Part shown: positions 7,917-15,777 of the stretch, piece by piece | Position numbering within the stretch: position 1 is the first letter of the stretch | How the letters are laid out: every line of letters begins with the position of its first letter | Source: Betaproteobacteria bacterium | Lineage (GTDB): Bacteria > Pseudomonadota > Gammaproteobacteria > Burkholderiales > SG8-39 | Direction of reading: 5' to 3' | Assembly (NCBI GenBank): GCA_947467435.1 | Contig: CANIIA010000022.1 | Span: forward strand, 1 to 32,948 | DNA length: 32,948 nucleotides | The notes under the pieces: model-generated | What the model was told of the DNA's origin: nothing | Database searches by the model: none | Seen by the model: only the letters and a program-made list of their open reading frames with translations | Program-made: the position numbers and the translations under genes

Positions 7917-10076
7917 TCAGGGGTTAGAAACGCGCGGGATCACCAGCGCATCAAGAATTCGGGCGCCCGCACCCAAGGGCAGAACAGCCACCGGATTGAG
8001 ATCGACCGCTTCAAGTACATCACCATAGGCGGCACCAATCGCCGATAAGCGCGCCACCAATTGTTCAAACGCAGGCGCATCTGCAGCAGGCGCGCCCCGA
8101 AAGCCAGCCAACAACTGAGCGCCGCGTGTGCGACCCACTAACTGATGTGCGGTGTCGTGGTGAATCGGGCATAAAGCGAGCGCGGCATCTTGTAACAGCT
8201 CAACTAACACACCACCGCTGCCGACCACCACGCCCATGCCAAACGGCGGGTGTTGCGTGAGTCCAGCAATCATTTCGACGCCACCGCGGATCATTTCTTG
8301 GATCAGCACACCATCAATACGTGCCTGGGGTGCTTTGGTGCGCACATTGTTGAGGAGTTGCTCAAAGCCGACACGTAGGTCATCACCGTTTTCGATACCA
8401 AGAATGACGCCGCCGACTTCAGATTTATGCGCGATGTCTGGCGATTCAATTTTGAGTACTAGTGGATACTTTAAGCGTGAGGCTGCAGCAATCGCCTCAT
8501 AGATATCGCGCGCGAGCACTTCGCGGGTTACCGCTAACCCATGATCGCCAAGAAAATTTTTCGCTTCACGCTCAGTCAGTGCTTTACCTGAAGCTAGCCG
8601 CGCATGCCAATGCGGCTGGACGTCGATGTGCGCAGGCGCAGGTTGTGCTGGATCTTCGAGTTGTTGTAAACGCTCGGCGTGCGACAACGCACGTTGAAAC
8701 GCTAACAAACTGGCGCGTGTCCCTTGTAGCGTGGGTACGTTTGCCGCGTGCAGTGGTTCAAGTACATGCGGATGCATGCCGCCAGCCACCATACTAAAAA
8801 AAGCAACGGGTTTATCGACGCGCGCTGCAACGCGTGCCGTGGCTTCAGCAATGCGACGATAGTTACCAGAACCCAGTTTAGATAATCCGGGTGGACAATC
8901 TTGCGCAGCAGCAACTAAGGCAATGGCCGGATCGCTTGCCAGTGCTTCTAAACACGCTTCATAAATGCGGGTGTCGTATACCGCATTGCCTGTGGCATCG
9001 AGCGGATTAGAGGGCGTGCCAAACGCTGGCATCACCGCGCGTAATTGCGTGTGTGTTTCTGGTGCGAGATCGGGCAATGAGATGGACAATTGCTCTGCGA
9101 TATCGCACAGCATTGCCGTTTCACCACCACTGACTGAGATGATGCCGATTCCGCCTCGGCTAGGACGTTGACGTAAATGCAGCATCAACGCCAGACTTTC
9201 GGTCATCTCATCTAAGTCGTTAACGCTAATCACGCCGTGCGCTTCAAAAAACGCGGCATGTGCTTCGGCCGAACCCGCCAGCGCACCAGTATGCGCCGCA
9301 GAAGCTGCAGCGCCGCGTTTGGATTTGCCGACTTTTAATGCAACGACAGGCTTACCTGCACGATGCATTGCTTGCATGGCGTGCGCAAATCCTGCTGGGT
9401 CGCGCATCGTTTCCATAAATAGCGCAACGGCACGTGTCTCGGGTGCTTGCGCGAGGTAGTGCAAGTACTCGGGCATATCCAGTACCGCGGCGTTTCCTGC
9501 AGACACCAAGTGCGATAAACCAAATCGCGCGAGTGTAGAAATCGCAATACATCCCGAGCCAGAGTGCGACACCACCGCTAAGCCACCGGGCCAAACGCTT
9601 TCGGGTACTGAGGAGCTGTACAACGTGGTGCGTTGTGCGATATTCACCAAACCGAGGCAATTGGGCCCACAGATCACCAAACCAGTGCGTTCACACAGCG
9701 CTTGCAGACTGGTTTGTAATGCACGACCTTCTTCACCCAGTTCAGCAAACCCGCTGGCAAATACGACTGCAGCGCGAACACCGTGCGATGCGGCTTCTTC
9801 GAGCGCTTGCAGCACCTTATCCGCGGATAGAGCGAGCACAACACAGTCAGGAACTTCAGGTAGCGATGCAATGTTTGCATACGCACGTTGCCCAGCGACC
9901 TCAGTTGCGGTGGGATGAATCGGATACAGACCACCAGAGAAACCAAAGCGAACCAAATTAGCGACGACGTTATTGCCGAGTGTGTTTTCACGCGGAGATG
10001 CACCCAAAATCGCTACGCGTTTTGGTTCAAGTAACGGCTGTAGGCGATGCGCAGGACTGGAAGATGTAAGGGACAT
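7917..10076 (-). CDS. Acetate-CoA ligase family protein (NDP-forming acyl-CoA synthetase)
   Basis: The 719-residue protein fuses the alpha- and beta-type parts of the NDP-forming acyl-CoA synthetase superfamily. A CoA-binding domain (VAILGASPRE, residues 21-30, and CGPNCLG near 136-142) is followed by succinyl-CoA-ligase-like domains with SHSGSG near 170-175. The phosphohistidine segment AAHTGALAGSAEA places the likely phosphorylated histidine at H262. A C-terminal ATP-grasp domain (about 490-715) contains LVLKIESPDIAHKSEVGGV. The enzyme would make an acyl-CoA with release of ADP and phosphate. No acetyltransferase domain is fused, so it is not a Pat-type protein acetylase. It heads an operon with a crotonase gene and is divergent from a Bug binding protein. 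The substrate is not determined. Confidence 0.9.
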   Translation of the reverse strand: MSLTSSSPAHRLQPLLEPKRVAILGASPRENTLGNNVVANLVRFGFSGGLYPIHPTATEVAGQRAYANIASLPEVPDCVVLALSADKVLQALEEAASHGVRAAVVFASGFAELGEEGRALQTSLQALCERTGLVICGPNCLGLVNIAQRTTLYSSSVPESVWPGGLAVVSHSGSGCIAISTLARFGLSHLVSAGNAAVLDMPEYLHYLAQAPETRAVALFMETMRDPAGFAHAMQAMHRAGKPVVALKVGKSKRGAAASAAHTGALAGSAEAHAAFFEAHGVISVNDLDEMTESLALMLHLRQRPSRGGIGIISVSGGETAMLCDIAEQLSISLPDLAPETHTQLRAVMPAFGTPSNPLDATGNAVYDTRIYEACLEALASDPAIALVAAAQDCPPGLSKLGSGNYRRIAEATARVAARVDKPVAFFSMVAGGMHPHVLEPLHAANVPTLQGTRASLLAFQRALSHAERLQQLEDPAQPAPAHIDVQPHWHARLASGKALTEREAKNFLGDHGLAVTREVLARDIYEAIAAASRLKYPLVLKIESPDIAHKSEVGGVILGIENGDDLRVGFEQLLNNVRTKAPQARIDGVLIQEMIRGGVEMIAGLTQHPPFGMGVVVGSGGVLVELLQDAALALCPIHHDTAHQLVGRTRGAQLLAGFRGAPAADAPAFEQLVARLSAIGAAYGDVLEAVDLNPVAVLPLGAGARILDALVIPRVSNP

Positions 10077-10110
10077 GCGTCACAAACGAGAAGGAGGTCA
10101 CGTTGCGAAA

Positions 10111-10203
10111 ATGCAGCTCGCAGCGGCGCGCAGACAATCTGTAGCGCTCCAGCAATGGTATATCCTTTGCTTGTTAAAATTGCTGATGCCCCCTGCTGTT
10201 TAA
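10111..10203 (+). other. Possible 30-codon upstream ORF before the Bug gene
   Basis: A short frame from ATG at 10111 to TAA at 10203 begins MQLAAARRQ and contains a hydrophobic stretch WYILCLLKLLM. A near-ideal Shine-Dalgarno, AAGGAGGT, lies at 10091-10098, about 12 bp before this ATG. A TTG at 10103 in the same region would sit closer. The frame ends 34 bp before the Bug gene. It could be a leader peptide or a coincidence; there is no homology to recognise. Confidence 0.25.
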
Positions 10204-10237
10204 CCCGCTGTTTCTACATATTGACCAAGGAGCCCGC

Positions 10238-11212
10238 ATGCGTCTACTTTTAAAGCTCTCCGCCCTCATGGTGGTGTTGTGCTGTGCAACGCTTTCACAC
10301 GCACAACCTGCTGCATATCCGAACAAAACCATCACGGTGATTAGTCCATTTGCGTTGGGCGGCACCTCTGACTTTGCGGGTCGATTGGTGACCATGAAGT
10401 TGGCCGAAACGTTGGGTTGGCGCATCGTGCTCGAGGCCAAGCCTGGTGCCAATGGACAGATCGGTACTGACTACGTGGCTAAGTCGGCCCCCGATGGATA
10501 CACGCTAGTGTTGGGCCCAAGCTCTACACATGCGATTAACCCTGCGCTGTTTAAAAATCTACCCTACGATTTACAACGCGATTTTGTTGGCATCACCATG
10601 TTAGGTGCTACGGCAAACATCATTGCCGTGAATCCGGTGACGCCAGCCAATAATTTGCGTGAGCTAATTGCTTATGCCAAAGCCAATCCTGGCAAATTAG
10701 CGTTCTCTTCACCTGGCGCAGGCACCTCGGTACATTTAACCGGTGAGGTGTTAAAGGACATGGCGGGGATTGATCTGTTGCATGTACCTTACAAAGGCAG
10801 CGGTCCGTCGATGGCTGCCGTTCTTGGTGGTGAGGTACAAGTGCTGGTTGAAAATATTTCAGCAGCTGTTCCTAACGTCAAGGCCGGTCGTTTACGTCCG
10901 ATTGCAGTGACTTCATTAAAACGTCAACCCGCTTTACCAGATGTGCCAACGATGGACGAGGCCGGCTTGCCTGGGTTTGAGATGTTGGCATGGTTTAGTT
11001 TGTTTGCACCTGCGGCGACGCCCAAAGACATCGTGCAGCGTTTAAACACCGAAGTAAATAAAGTGCTCAACATGCCAGAGATTCGCGAGCAAATGCAATC
11101 GCGTGCGCTTGACCCCCGTCCAATGACCTTAGAGCAATTTAGTACGGTTTGGAAACGCGACATGGATAAATACGCCGCCATCGTGAAGAAAGCCAAAATC
11201 ACGATTGAGTAA
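10238..11212 (+). CDS. Tripartite tricarboxylate transporter substrate-binding protein (Bug/TctC family)
   Basis: The 324-residue protein has a Sec signal peptide with basic start MRLLLK, a hydrophobic core and a likely cleavage after SHA at residue 22. The mature part shows the Bug pattern: YPNKTITVISPFALGGTSDFAGR, KPGANGQIGTDYVAKSAPDGYT, HVPYKGSGPSM and LPDVPTMDEAGLPGFE. Bug proteins bind carboxylates or related small molecules in the periplasm, either feeding a TctAB transporter or acting as sensors. No tctA/tctB gene is adjacent, so this is one of the orphan copies common in Burkholderiales. AAGGAG precedes the ATG by 6 bp, which fixes the start. It is divergent from the acyl-CoA synthetase operon, which may hint at a shared substrate. 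Confidence 0.93.
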   Translation: MRLLLKLSALMVVLCCATLSHAQPAAYPNKTITVISPFALGGTSDFAGRLVTMKLAETLGWRIVLEAKPGANGQIGTDYVAKSAPDGYTLVLGPSSTHAINPALFKNLPYDLQRDFVGITMLGATANIIAVNPVTPANNLRELIAYAKANPGKLAFSSPGAGTSVHLTGEVLKDMAGIDLLHVPYKGSGPSMAAVLGGEVQVLVENISAAVPNVKAGRLRPIAVTSLKRQPALPDVPTMDEAGLPGFEMLAWFSLFAPAATPKDIVQRLNTEVNKVLNMPEIREQMQSRALDPRPMTLEQFSTVWKRDMDKYAAIVKKAKITIE

Positions 11213-11238
11213 CGCGCGTGTACTGCTGTGCGCTGATC

Positions 11239-11271
11239 AAAAAAAACGCCGGGGTCCCCGGCGTTTTTTTT
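11239..11271. terminator. Bidirectional rho-independent terminator
   Basis: ACGCCGGGG and CCCCGGCGT form a GC-rich hairpin flanked by an A-run on the left and a T-run on the right. It sits 26 bp after the Bug stop and 12 bp after the argG stop on the other strand. It can therefore end both convergent transcripts. Confidence 0.93.
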
Positions 11272-11283
11272 AGTCGCTACCGC

Positions 11284-12558
11284 TCACTTGCGACGTTTGG
11301 TGTTGAGTTTTGCAGCGATACGCATGCGCAACGCATTGAGCTTAATAAAGCCAGCTGCATCCGCTTGATTGTAGGCACCACCGTCATCATCAAACGTCGA
11401 GATCTTCGAATCAAACAACGAGTCGGTTTTGGAACTGCGACCAGTAACGATCACGGTCCCTTTGTACAGTTTTAAGCGTACGCGTCCGTTGACGCTGCGT
11501 TGCGACTCATCAATCAGTTTTTGTAGCAAGAGGCGCTCTGGGCTAAACCAATAGCCGTTGTAAACCAAGCGCGCGTAACGCGGCATGAGATCGTCTTTAA
11601 GCGCGAGCACTTCGCGGTCCATGGTGAGTGACTCCATGGCGCGATGTGCGCGCAACATGATGGTTCCTCCGGGGGTTTCGTAACAGCCGCGCGACTTCAT
11701 GCCGACGTAGCGATTTTCGAGTAAATCTAAACGTCCAATGCCATGTTTTCCACCCAAGCGATTGAGCTCGGTGAGTACGTTAGCCGCGCTCATGCGTTTG
11801 CCGTTGATGCCGACGATATCGCCATGCACGTAATCGAGCTCAATCGTTTCGGGTCGATTGGGTGCTTTTTGTGGTGAGGTGGTGATACGCCACATGGATT
11901 CTTCGGGCTCAAAATCTGGGTCTTCGAGAATGCCGCCCTCATAAGAAATATGCAGCAAATTTGCATCCATCGAATACGGCGCGCCACCTTTGCGTTTTTT
12001 GTAATCGACAGGAATGCCATGTTGATCGGCATAAGCGAGCAACTTATCGCGCGAGAGTAAATCCCACTCACGCCATGGAGCGATGATCTTCACGTCAGGC
12101 ATGAGTGCATACGCACCCAGTTCAAAGCGCACTTGATCGTTGCCTTTGCCGGTGGCGCCATGGCTGATGGCATCGGCACCGGTTTTACGCGCGATCTCAA
12201 CCAGGCGCTTGGCAATCAACGGACGAGCAATCGACGTGCCTAAAAGATATTCACCCTCATAGACCGCGTTGGCGCGGAACATTGGAAAGACGAAGTCACG
12301 CACAAACTCTTCACGCAAGTCTTCGATAAATATTTGCTTTACACCAAACATGCGCGCTTTTTTTCGAGCGGGCGATAGTTCTTCGCCCTGACCGATATCC
12401 GCAGTAAAGGTGATGACTTCGCATTCGTAGACGTCTTGTAGCCACTTCAAAATGACCGAAGTGTCTAGACCGCCGGAGTACGCCAGGACGACTTTACGGA
12501 CTTTGTTCGCTTTGGTGGACGCTGTTTTTTTCTTCGTTGCCATTGTCTTTGTTGCCAT
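11284..12558 (-). CDS. argG: Argininosuccinate synthase
   Basis: The 424-residue enzyme joins citrulline and aspartate with ATP to form argininosuccinate, the seventh step of arginine synthesis from glutamate. The ATP pyrophosphatase P-loop is SGGLDTS at 28-34 in [19 protein letters not shown]. Other family blocks are [32 protein letters not shown] and YETPGGTIM. It belongs to the common shorter form, not the longer form with the AFSGGLDTSAAL motif. The N-terminus carries an unusual lysine-rich extension of about 20 residues ([16 protein letters not shown] and on), and the first 15 nt are repeated almost exactly, giving two in-frame ATGs at 12558 and 12543. The first ATG overlaps the argF stop as TAATG, which favours it. 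Confidence 0.96.
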   Translation of the reverse strand: MATKTMATKKKTASTKANKVRKVVLAYSGGLDTSVILKWLQDVYECEVITFTADIGQGEELSPARKKARMFGVKQIFIEDLREEFVRDFVFPMFRANAVYEGEYLLGTSIARPLIAKRLVEIARKTGADAISHGATGKGNDQVRFELGAYALMPDVKIIAPWREWDLLSRDKLLAYADQHGIPVDYKKRKGGAPYSMDANLLHISYEGGILEDPDFEPEESMWRITTSPQKAPNRPETIELDYVHGDIVGINGKRMSAANVLTELNRLGGKHGIGRLDLLENRYVGMKSRGCYETPGGTIMLRAHRAMESLTMDREVLALKDDLMPRYARLVYNGYWFSPERLLLQKLIDESQRSVNGRVRLKLYKGTVIVTGRSSKTDSLFDSKISTFDDDGGAYNQADAAGFIKLNALRMRIAAKLNTKRRK

Positions 12559-13478
12559 TACGATTCCACTTTTCCTAGAAGCAAAAATTCAAGTAGTGCC
12601 TTTTGTGTGTGTAAACGATTTTCTGCTTCGTCCCACACCACACTGTGTGGCCCATCCATGACCTCGGCGGAAACTTCTTCGCCGCGATGTGCTGGCAGAC
12701 AATGCATAAAGAGCGCATCTTTTTTTGCTACGCGCATCATGTCTGCGTCAACCTGCCAGTCTTCAAAATCTTTTTTGCGTGCTTCGTTTTCTGCTTCAAA
12801 GCCCATGCTCGTCCACACATCGGTGGTGACTAAATCTGCGTCACGTGCCGCTTGCATCGGATCGGTGAACTCTTCGTAATGATTGGTGCCGTACAAACCA
12901 GCGCGCTCGGGTTCCACTTCGTAACCTGGTGGCGTCGAGACGTGCACATTAAACCCAAACACTTCGGCCGCCTGTAGCCACGTGTTACAGACGTTGTTTG
13001 AATCACCAATCCAGCACACCGTTTTGCCGGCGATATCGCCACGGTGTTCGATGTAGGTGTAGATGTCGGCCAAGATTTGGCAAGGGTGATATTCGTTGGT
13101 GAGTCCATTGATGACGGGCACGCGCGAGTTGGCCGCAAAACGCTCGATGATGTCTTGTTCAAAGGTGCGAATCATCACGGCGTCTGACATCCGCGAAATG
13201 ACTTGTGCGGCATCTTCGACAGGTTCACCGCGCCCGAGTTGTGAGTCGCGTGTATTGAGGTAAATCGCCGATCCACCCAATTGCTGCATACCGGCTTCAA
13301 ACGAAAGACGCGTGCGTGTGGATTGCTTTTCAAAAATCATCACCAGCGTGCGATCGGCCAACGGCCAGTAGCGCTCGTAGCGTTTAAAGCGCGCTTTGAT
13401 CCAGCCCGTGCGCTCAAACAAATAACCGAGCTCATCGCGCGATAGATCGCGAAACTGTAAAAAGTGACGGATCGTCAT
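12558..13478 (-). CDS. argF: Ornithine carbamoyltransferase
   Basis: The 306-residue enzyme transfers the carbamoyl group from carbamoyl phosphate to ornithine, giving citrulline. The carbamoyl-phosphate motif STRTR is at 53-57. HPCQ (in [11 protein letters not shown]) and the ornithine loop HCLPAHRG with the conserved cysteine are all present, as is DVWTSMGFE. The length is usual for the family. The start overlaps the argD stop by 4 nt (ATGA) and the stop shares a base with the argG start, so argD-argF-argG is a tight operon. OTC is assigned over aspartate carbamoyltransferase because of the HCLP motif. Confidence 0.97.
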   Translation of the reverse strand: MTIRHFLQFRDLSRDELGYLFERTGWIKARFKRYERYWPLADRTLVMIFEKQSTRTRLSFEAGMQQLGGSAIYLNTRDSQLGRGEPVEDAAQVISRMSDAVMIRTFEQDIIERFAANSRVPVINGLTNEYHPCQILADIYTYIEHRGDIAGKTVCWIGDSNNVCNTWLQAAEVFGFNVHVSTPPGYEVEPERAGLYGTNHYEEFTDPMQAARDADLVTTDVWTSMGFEAENEARKKDFEDWQVDADMMRVAKKDALFMHCLPAHRGEEVSAEVMDGPHSVVWDEAENRLHTQKALLEFLLLGKVES

Positions 13479-14683
13479 GCCGCGCCTGAGGAAGCTGCCG
13501 CGGCCACGGGTCGGGCTAAAAATGTGCGGATCACATTGCTCAGGATCTGCACGAGTTGACGGCCTTCATCTGCGGTCATGACCAGTGGCGGTAATAAACG
13601 AATCACATTGTCTGCAGTGACGTTCAGAATCAGCCCTTGGTCTAATGCCATGCCGACAATGTCGCTACAGGGTCGATCGAGTTCAACGCCTAACATCAGC
13701 CCCATGCCACGCACTTCGACAAAGCCAGATGTCGATTGCAGTGCTTGGGTCAGACCATCACGAATCACGCGACCCGTGTTGGTGGCGTTTTGCAGCAACG
13801 AATATTCTTCCATGGCATCGAGCGTGGCAACGACAGCGGTGCAAGCCAACGGATTACCACCAAACGTTGATCCATGTTTACCAGGCGAGAACACGCCCTT
13901 AGCACGATTGCCTGTGACACACGCGCCAACTGCAACGCCGCCGCCTAAGCCTTTGGCTAAGGGCACCACATCTGGGGCGATCCCTGCATGCTGATAAACA
14001 AACCACGCGCCAGTGCGACCGACACCACATTGCACTTCATCGGCAATAAACAACCATTCGCGTTGATCGCAAATCGCCTTCAGTTGGCGCAAGTACTCCA
14101 GCTGCGCCACGTTGATGCCGCCTTCGCCTTGGATGGGTTCGATCATCACGGCGACGACGTTTTTGTTGTTTGCAGCGATGGTACGAATCGCCGCAAGATC
14201 GTTCAGTGGTGCGCGCACAAATCCGGACACCAGTGGCTCAAAGCCAGCTTGCACTTTGCGACTTGCGGTCGCCGACAAGGTGGCGAGTGTGCGACCGTGA
14301 AAAGACTTCTCAAATACAATGATTTCTGGTCGGTCGATGCCGCGTTGATGGCCGTAGTAGCGTGCCACTTTGATGGCCGCCTCGTTAGCTTCACAACCCG
14401 AATTACAAAAGAACACCTCATCCAGACCGGTGATTTTCGCGACACGGTCTGCCGCGGCCTCTTGATCGGGAATAACAAACAGATTGGAGGTATGAATCAC
14501 ACCGCTCGCAATGCGTGCGTTGAGTGCAGCGTTGAGGCGTGGGTGACCATAGCCTAAGGTGTTGACCGCGATCCCGGCCAAGCCATCGAGATATTTCTTG
14601 CCATGTTGATCCCAAAGCCAAACGCCTTCACCGCGCACAAAGGCAAGCGGGATACGTGCATAAGTGTTCATGACGTGGGACAT
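13475..14683 (-). CDS. argD: Acetylornithine aminotransferase (class III, PLP-dependent)
   Basis: The 402-residue enzyme converts N-acetylglutamate semialdehyde to N-acetylornithine; relatives also accept succinyldiaminopimelate. It shows FCNSGCEANEAAIKVAR, EPIQGEGGIN, the PLP-binding D215 in IADEVQCGVGRTG, the Schiff-base lysine K244 in PLAKGLGGG, and GSTFGGNPLAC. GGAG lies 8 bp before the ATG at 14683, which supports that start over the in-frame ATG four codons later. It is first in the arginine operon. A strong terminator-like hairpin stands about 57 bp upstream in the same orientation. Confidence 0.95.
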   Translation of the reverse strand: MSHVMNTYARIPLAFVRGEGVWLWDQHGKKYLDGLAGIAVNTLGYGHPRLNAALNARIASGVIHTSNLFVIPDQEAAADRVAKITGLDEVFFCNSGCEANEAAIKVARYYGHQRGIDRPEIIVFEKSFHGRTLATLSATASRKVQAGFEPLVSGFVRAPLNDLAAIRTIAANNKNVVAVMIEPIQGEGGINVAQLEYLRQLKAICDQREWLFIADEVQCGVGRTGAWFVYQHAGIAPDVVPLAKGLGGGVAVGACVTGNRAKGVFSPGKHGSTFGGNPLACTAVVATLDAMEEYSLLQNATNTGRVIRDGLTQALQSTSGFVEVRGMGLMLGVELDRPCSDIVGMALDQGLILNVTADNVIRLLPPLVMTADEGRQLVQILSNVIRTFLARPVAAAASSGAA

Positions 14684-14739
14684 TGCGGGTCTCCGAGGGG
14701 GCAGCTAGCGCGCCGAGAAAGGCGGTGTGCCCGGAAAGC

Positions 14740-14765
14740 AAAAAACGGCGGGAAAACCGCCGTTT
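14740..14765 (-). terminator. Rho-independent terminator-like hairpin upstream of argD
   Basis: Read on the minus strand, AAACGGCGG, loop TTTTC, then CCGCCGTTT form a 9-bp stem whose 3' arm runs into six consecutive T in all. The T-run is on the minus strand, so it acts on leftward transcription only. No minus-strand gene ends just before it; the nearest one upstream is rpsT, about 600 bp away across DUF3579 in antisense. It is either an attenuator in the arg leader or the end of an rpsT read-through transcript. Confidence 0.8.
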
Positions 14766-14815
14766 GCAGAATAATATCACAGACTTAGCGATCCCCTGTG
14801 CGGTCACGGAGTCGA

Positions 14816-14821
14816 TATAAT
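14816..14821 (+). promoter_or_regulatory. Candidate -10 box for the DUF3579 gene
   Basis: TATAAT in the context CGATATAATGATC lies 44 bp before the DUF3579 ATG. No convincing -35 is seen at 16-18 bp spacing. The perfect -10 and the lack of an upstream co-directional gene make a promoter here likely. Confidence 0.5.
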
Positions 14822-14865
14822 GATCGCTTCAAGTTAAGGGGTCGCGCCTTGCGTGGCTCGAGTTC

Positions 14866-15213
14866 ATGTCTGAGTCGATCGACACATCTGCTGCGCTAGT
14901 GATCGAAGGATTGACTGCGCAGGGCGATAAATTTCGCCCCAGCGACTGGGCTGAGCGTTTGTGTGGCGTGATGTCCGCGTTCGGTGCCGATCATCACATG
15001 CAATATTCACCGTACGTTCAGCCGGTGAATCTTGGCGGTGTGATATGCGTCCAGGTAGATGTCCGTCTAGAAGAAATCGAACCCATGGCATGGCGCTTTT
15101 TGCTCAACTTTGCGCGCGACAACGAGTTGCGTACACACCAAGCAAATTCATCCAACGTCGTGGTTCAAGCGTCGATGCGATCAGCGCCCGAAGCCAAGGG
15201 GTTACGTGCTTAG
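14866..15213 (+). CDS. DUF3579 family protein
   Basis: The 115-residue protein contains VIEGLTAQGDKFRPSDWAER followed by LCGVMSAFG and later PMAWRFLLNFARDNEL, which I recognise as the DUF3579 pattern of betaproteobacteria. No catalytic motif, signal peptide or membrane segment is visible. The protein is small, soluble and of unknown function. It is divergent from the argD-argF-argG operon, an arrangement that I believe recurs in Burkholderiales, but no role in arginine metabolism has been shown. The start is chosen because the conserved block begins about 12 residues in. rpsT converges on it from the right. Confidence 0.85.
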   Translation: MSESIDTSAALVIEGLTAQGDKFRPSDWAERLCGVMSAFGADHHMQYSPYVQPVNLGGVICVQVDVRLEEIEPMAWRFLLNFARDNELRTHQANSSNVVVQASMRSAPEAKGLRA

Positions 15214-15379
15214 TCAAGTGGGGGGCTGCGCGGGCCAACTATCAGCGAGCGGCAGCGTCGAGGAGTGGATGACGACGAGCGTTGCAGTGACGGGGTGGTC
15301 AACTCGATCGTGTTTTGAGGCGCCCACTCGGGGCGCAGCCAGCGGACTCAGCCAACTGGCAAAGCGACGACGTGCGTGT

Positions 15380-15646
15380 TTACTTGCTGAGCGCTTTCAC
15401 CGCATGGGTCAGCCGCGATTTCTGGCGAGAAGCCGCATTGCGATGCATGACACCTTTAGCAACCGTACGGTCGAGCTTGCTGATCGAATCGATCAGCGCC
15501 GTGGCCGCTGCAGCGGCATCACCTGCGAGCACGGCTTTTTGAACGTCTTTCATCGCCGAGCGCGTCGAGGAGCGCAGGCTAGCGTTACGCTTGCGGCGCA
15601 CTTCGGATTGACGGGCACTTTTGCGGGCGGAGGCGGTATTGGCCAT
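15380..15646 (-). CDS. rpsT: 30S ribosomal protein S20
   Basis: The 88-residue basic protein begins MANTASARKSARQSEVRRKRN and ends RNAASRQKSRLTHAVKAL plus SK, the S20 signature. S20 binds 16S rRNA early in 30S assembly. The start at 15646 matches the family, whose mature N-terminus follows the initiator methionine. A good promoter lies about 40 bp upstream. A small palindrome GGGACGTTCCC (15647-15657) directly abuts the start codon and the Shine-Dalgarno is weak, which fits a gene known in E. coli to be regulated at translation. No T-tailed terminator follows the stop; a GC-rich dyad without T-run is at 15322-15338. Confidence 0.97.
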   Translation of the reverse strand: MANTASARKSARQSEVRRKRNASLRSSTRSAMKDVQKAVLAGDAAAAATALIDSISKLDRTVAKGVMHRNAASRQKSRLTHAVKALSK

Positions 15647-15682
15647 GGGAACGTCCCAATGTTTGTTTGCGGAAAGCCGAAG

Positions 15683-15711
15683 ATTATAGCCCTGAACTGT
15701 CGCCCAGGCAA
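15683..15711 (-). promoter_or_regulatory. Sigma70-type promoter of rpsT
   Basis: On the minus strand, -35 TTGCCT (15706-15711) and -10 TATAAT (15683-15688) are separated by 17 bp. Transcription would begin near 15676, giving a leader of about 30 nt before the rpsT ATG. Confidence 0.75.
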
Positions 15712-15723
15712 TGCTGGCGATTT

Positions 15724-15740
15724 GGGCCGGTTGCCGGCCC
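15724..15740. repeat. GC-rich inverted repeat upstream of murJ
   Basis: GGGCCGG and CCGGCCC flank TTG, a perfect 7-bp dyad 33 bp before the murJ ATG and 12 bp outside the rpsT -35. No T-run follows. It could act as an mRNA leader hairpin or a protein site. Confidence 0.5.
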
Positions 15741-15753
15741 GGCGGGTCTTGCC

Positions 15754-15777
15754 ATGAGCGGCCCGGCCTGCCGATGA
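15754..15777 (+). other. Possible 7-codon upstream ORF overlapping the murJ start
   Basis: ATG at 15754 opens a frame reading MSGPACR that stops at TGA 15775-15777, overlapping the murJ ATG as ATGA. murJ itself has no visible Shine-Dalgarno, so coupling through this mini-ORF is conceivable. It may equally be chance in GC-rich sequence. Confidence 0.25.

Noticed and set aside
15322..15338. Terminator for rpsT
   Set aside because: A GCGCCC/GGGCGC dyad is present but no T-run follows on the minus strand, so it is not a canonical intrinsic terminator.
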